Origin: Erysipelotrichaceae bacterium UBA4808
GTDB taxonomy: Bacteria > Bacillota_I > Bacilli_A > Erysipelotrichales > Erysipelotrichaceae
Length of the DNA stretch: 14,657 nt
Assembly: GCA_002402585.1 (NCBI GenBank)
Contig: DHGC01000083.1
Location: 8,808 to 23,464, forward strand
Direction of reading: 5' to 3'
Below the pieces are notes generated by a model, which was not told where the DNA came from, did no database searches, and saw nothing but the letters and a program-made list of their open reading frames with translations. Below, one piece after another: positions 13,719-14,657 of the stretch (position 1 is the first letter of the stretch; every line of letters starts with the position of its first letter). The position numbers and the translations under genes were made by a program.

Positions 13719-14657
13719 TAGCCCAATTTATTTTGATCATGCCAGTTCAACACCGGTGCATCCCGATATCATCAAAGGATTAACTGAATTAACAACAGCT
13801 CACTATGCGAATAGTGAGTCTTTACATCAAGCTGGTTTGGATATTCAAACCATGATGCGTAAGAGCCGTGAGGCGATCGCGGGGATGTTAAAGGTGAAAA
13901 GTGACGATCTTTATTTCACTTCTGGTGCAACGGAAAGCAATAATCTTTTGATTAAAGGCATCGCTTTTGCGTACCAAAACAAAGGGAAGCACTTAATCAC
14001 TTCGCGCGTAGAACATTCAAGCGTTTTGGATAGTTTCCAAGATCTTGAATCTTTTTTTGGCTTTGAAGTGACGTATTTGAATGTGGATCATGAAGGACGC
14101 ATTCGCTTGGATGAGCTTGAAATGGCGTTACGTCCAGATACCACTTTGGTAAGCATCATGGCTGTGAACAATGAAGTAGGAACCATCATGCCGATTGAAA
14201 CTTGTGCACAAATCATTCGTTCAAAGAGTCAAGCTGTATTTCATGTGGATTGTGTTCAAGCGTTGACGAAGATAAACTTCAACTATGATGTGGTGGATTG
14301 TGCGAGTTTTTCAGCACATAAAATCAATGGTGTGAAGGGCAGTGGTTTACTATATAAAAAAGAACGTGTCCTTTATCATCCCTTGATCACCGGTGGTCAA
14401 CAAGAAAAGGGGATTCGACCAGGCACACCCAATGCGGTTCATCATATCTTGATGGCCAAAACGATTCGTTTGGCATTTGAACAAGCCACTGCGAAACATG
14501 CTCATGTTTTAGAAATCAAGAACTACTTATTGCATGCGTTTGAATCGATGGAGCGTATCGTTGTCAACAGTCCCTTAGAGGGTTGCTCGGATTACATCCT
14601 AAATATCTCGTGTTTAAAAGTGCCCTCACAGATCATGTTGAATTGGTTGAGTTCGCA
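13708..14657 (+). CDS. Cysteine desulfurase (NifS/IscS family), 3' end outside window
   Basis: The first 316 codons of a pyridoxal phosphate enzyme that takes sulfur from cysteine for Fe-S clusters or tRNA thiolation. Visible motifs: Y-F-D-H-A-S-S-T-P near the start, F-T-S-G-A-T-E-S-N-N-L phosphate-binding turn, V-E-H-S-S with the PLP-stacking His, N-N-E-V-G, H-V-D-C-V-Q-A, and S-A-H-K-I-N-G-V-K-G with the Schiff-base Lys. The Arg loop reads G-I-R-P-G-T-P-N where R-S-G-T is usual. The catalytic Cys loop is not reached within the window. I favour the GTG at 13708 (AAGGAG at 13692-13697); an in-frame ATG at 13699 is only one base from that site. In bacilli the gene at this place is nifZ, followed by thiI for 4-thiouridine in tRNA, so a thiI neighbour is expected to the right. 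Confidence 0.93.
   Translation, partial: MHTNSPIYFDHASSTPVHPDIIKGLTELTTAHYANSESLHQAGLDIQTMMRKSREAIAGMLKVKSDDLYFTSGATESNNLLIKGIAFAYQNKGKHLITSRVEHSSVLDSFQDLESFFGFEVTYLNVDHEGRIRLDELEMALRPDTTLVSIMAVNNEVGTIMPIETCAQIIRSKSQAVFHVDCVQALTKINFNYDVVDCASFSAHKINGVKGSGLLYKKERVLYHPLITGGQQEKGIRPGTPNAVHHILMAKTIRLAFEQATAKHAHVLEIKNYLLHAFESMERIVVNSPLEGCSDYILNISCLKVPSQIMLNWLSS

Noticed and set aside
1..14657. A defence island, prophage or other novel mobile system
   Set aside because: All large genes are housekeeping or small envelope genes in a conserved order; no integrase, transposase, tRNA-end attachment site, or change in codon use was seen.

Overview
This window reads as ordinary core chromosome of a low-G+C Gram-positive bacterium (Bacillota), most likely an Erysipelotrichia-type lineage. 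The grounds are a T-box-controlled tyrS, EzrA, CcpA, a cysteine-free ribosomal protein S4, strong Shine-Dalgarno sites and two lipoprotein signal peptides with Cys lipoboxes. The class assignment is inference. I see no insertion sequence, phage gene, CRISPR array, toxin-antitoxin pair or defence system.

Layout. Positions 1-4002 hold a tightly packed + strand run: the end of trmB, an M42 metallopeptidase, an unknown lipoprotein, an acidic disordered protein carrying a repeated V-I-S-P-I-(F/Y)-G motif, and murC. A promoter overlapping the murC stop drives a YtxG-like membrane protein, a coiled-coil protein with an internal duplication, and ccpA. Next come an extended -10 promoter, a tyrosine T-box riboswitch and tyrS, followed by a small membrane protein. 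Another promoter starts a second lipoprotein gene, which overlaps murJ (lipid II flippase family), which in turn overlaps an RsuA-type pseudouridine synthase. A strong hairpin separates this run from rpsD, the only - strand gene, which has its own promoter and a foldable leader of about 150 nt. Divergent from rpsD are ezrA and a NifS/IscS-type cysteine desulfurase that runs off the right edge.

How the genes relate. The order trmB - M42 - (unknowns) - murC - ytxG - ytxH - ccpA - tyrS - rpsD (opposite strand) - ezrA - nifZ follows, with insertions and losses, the ytmQ-to-nifZ neighbourhood of Bacillus subtilis as I remember it. The theme is envelope growth and division (MurC, MurJ, EzrA, lipoproteins, YtxG/YtxH-like proteins), mixed with translation (TyrS, S4, TrmB, pseudouridine synthase) and carbon control (CcpA).

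The points most worth a second look are: the acidic protein upstream of murC, which sits where sftA lies in Bacillus and resembles an SftA N-terminal linker without the translocase motor; the rpsD leader fold; and three promoters whose -10 box lies only about 7 bases before the ribosome binding site.
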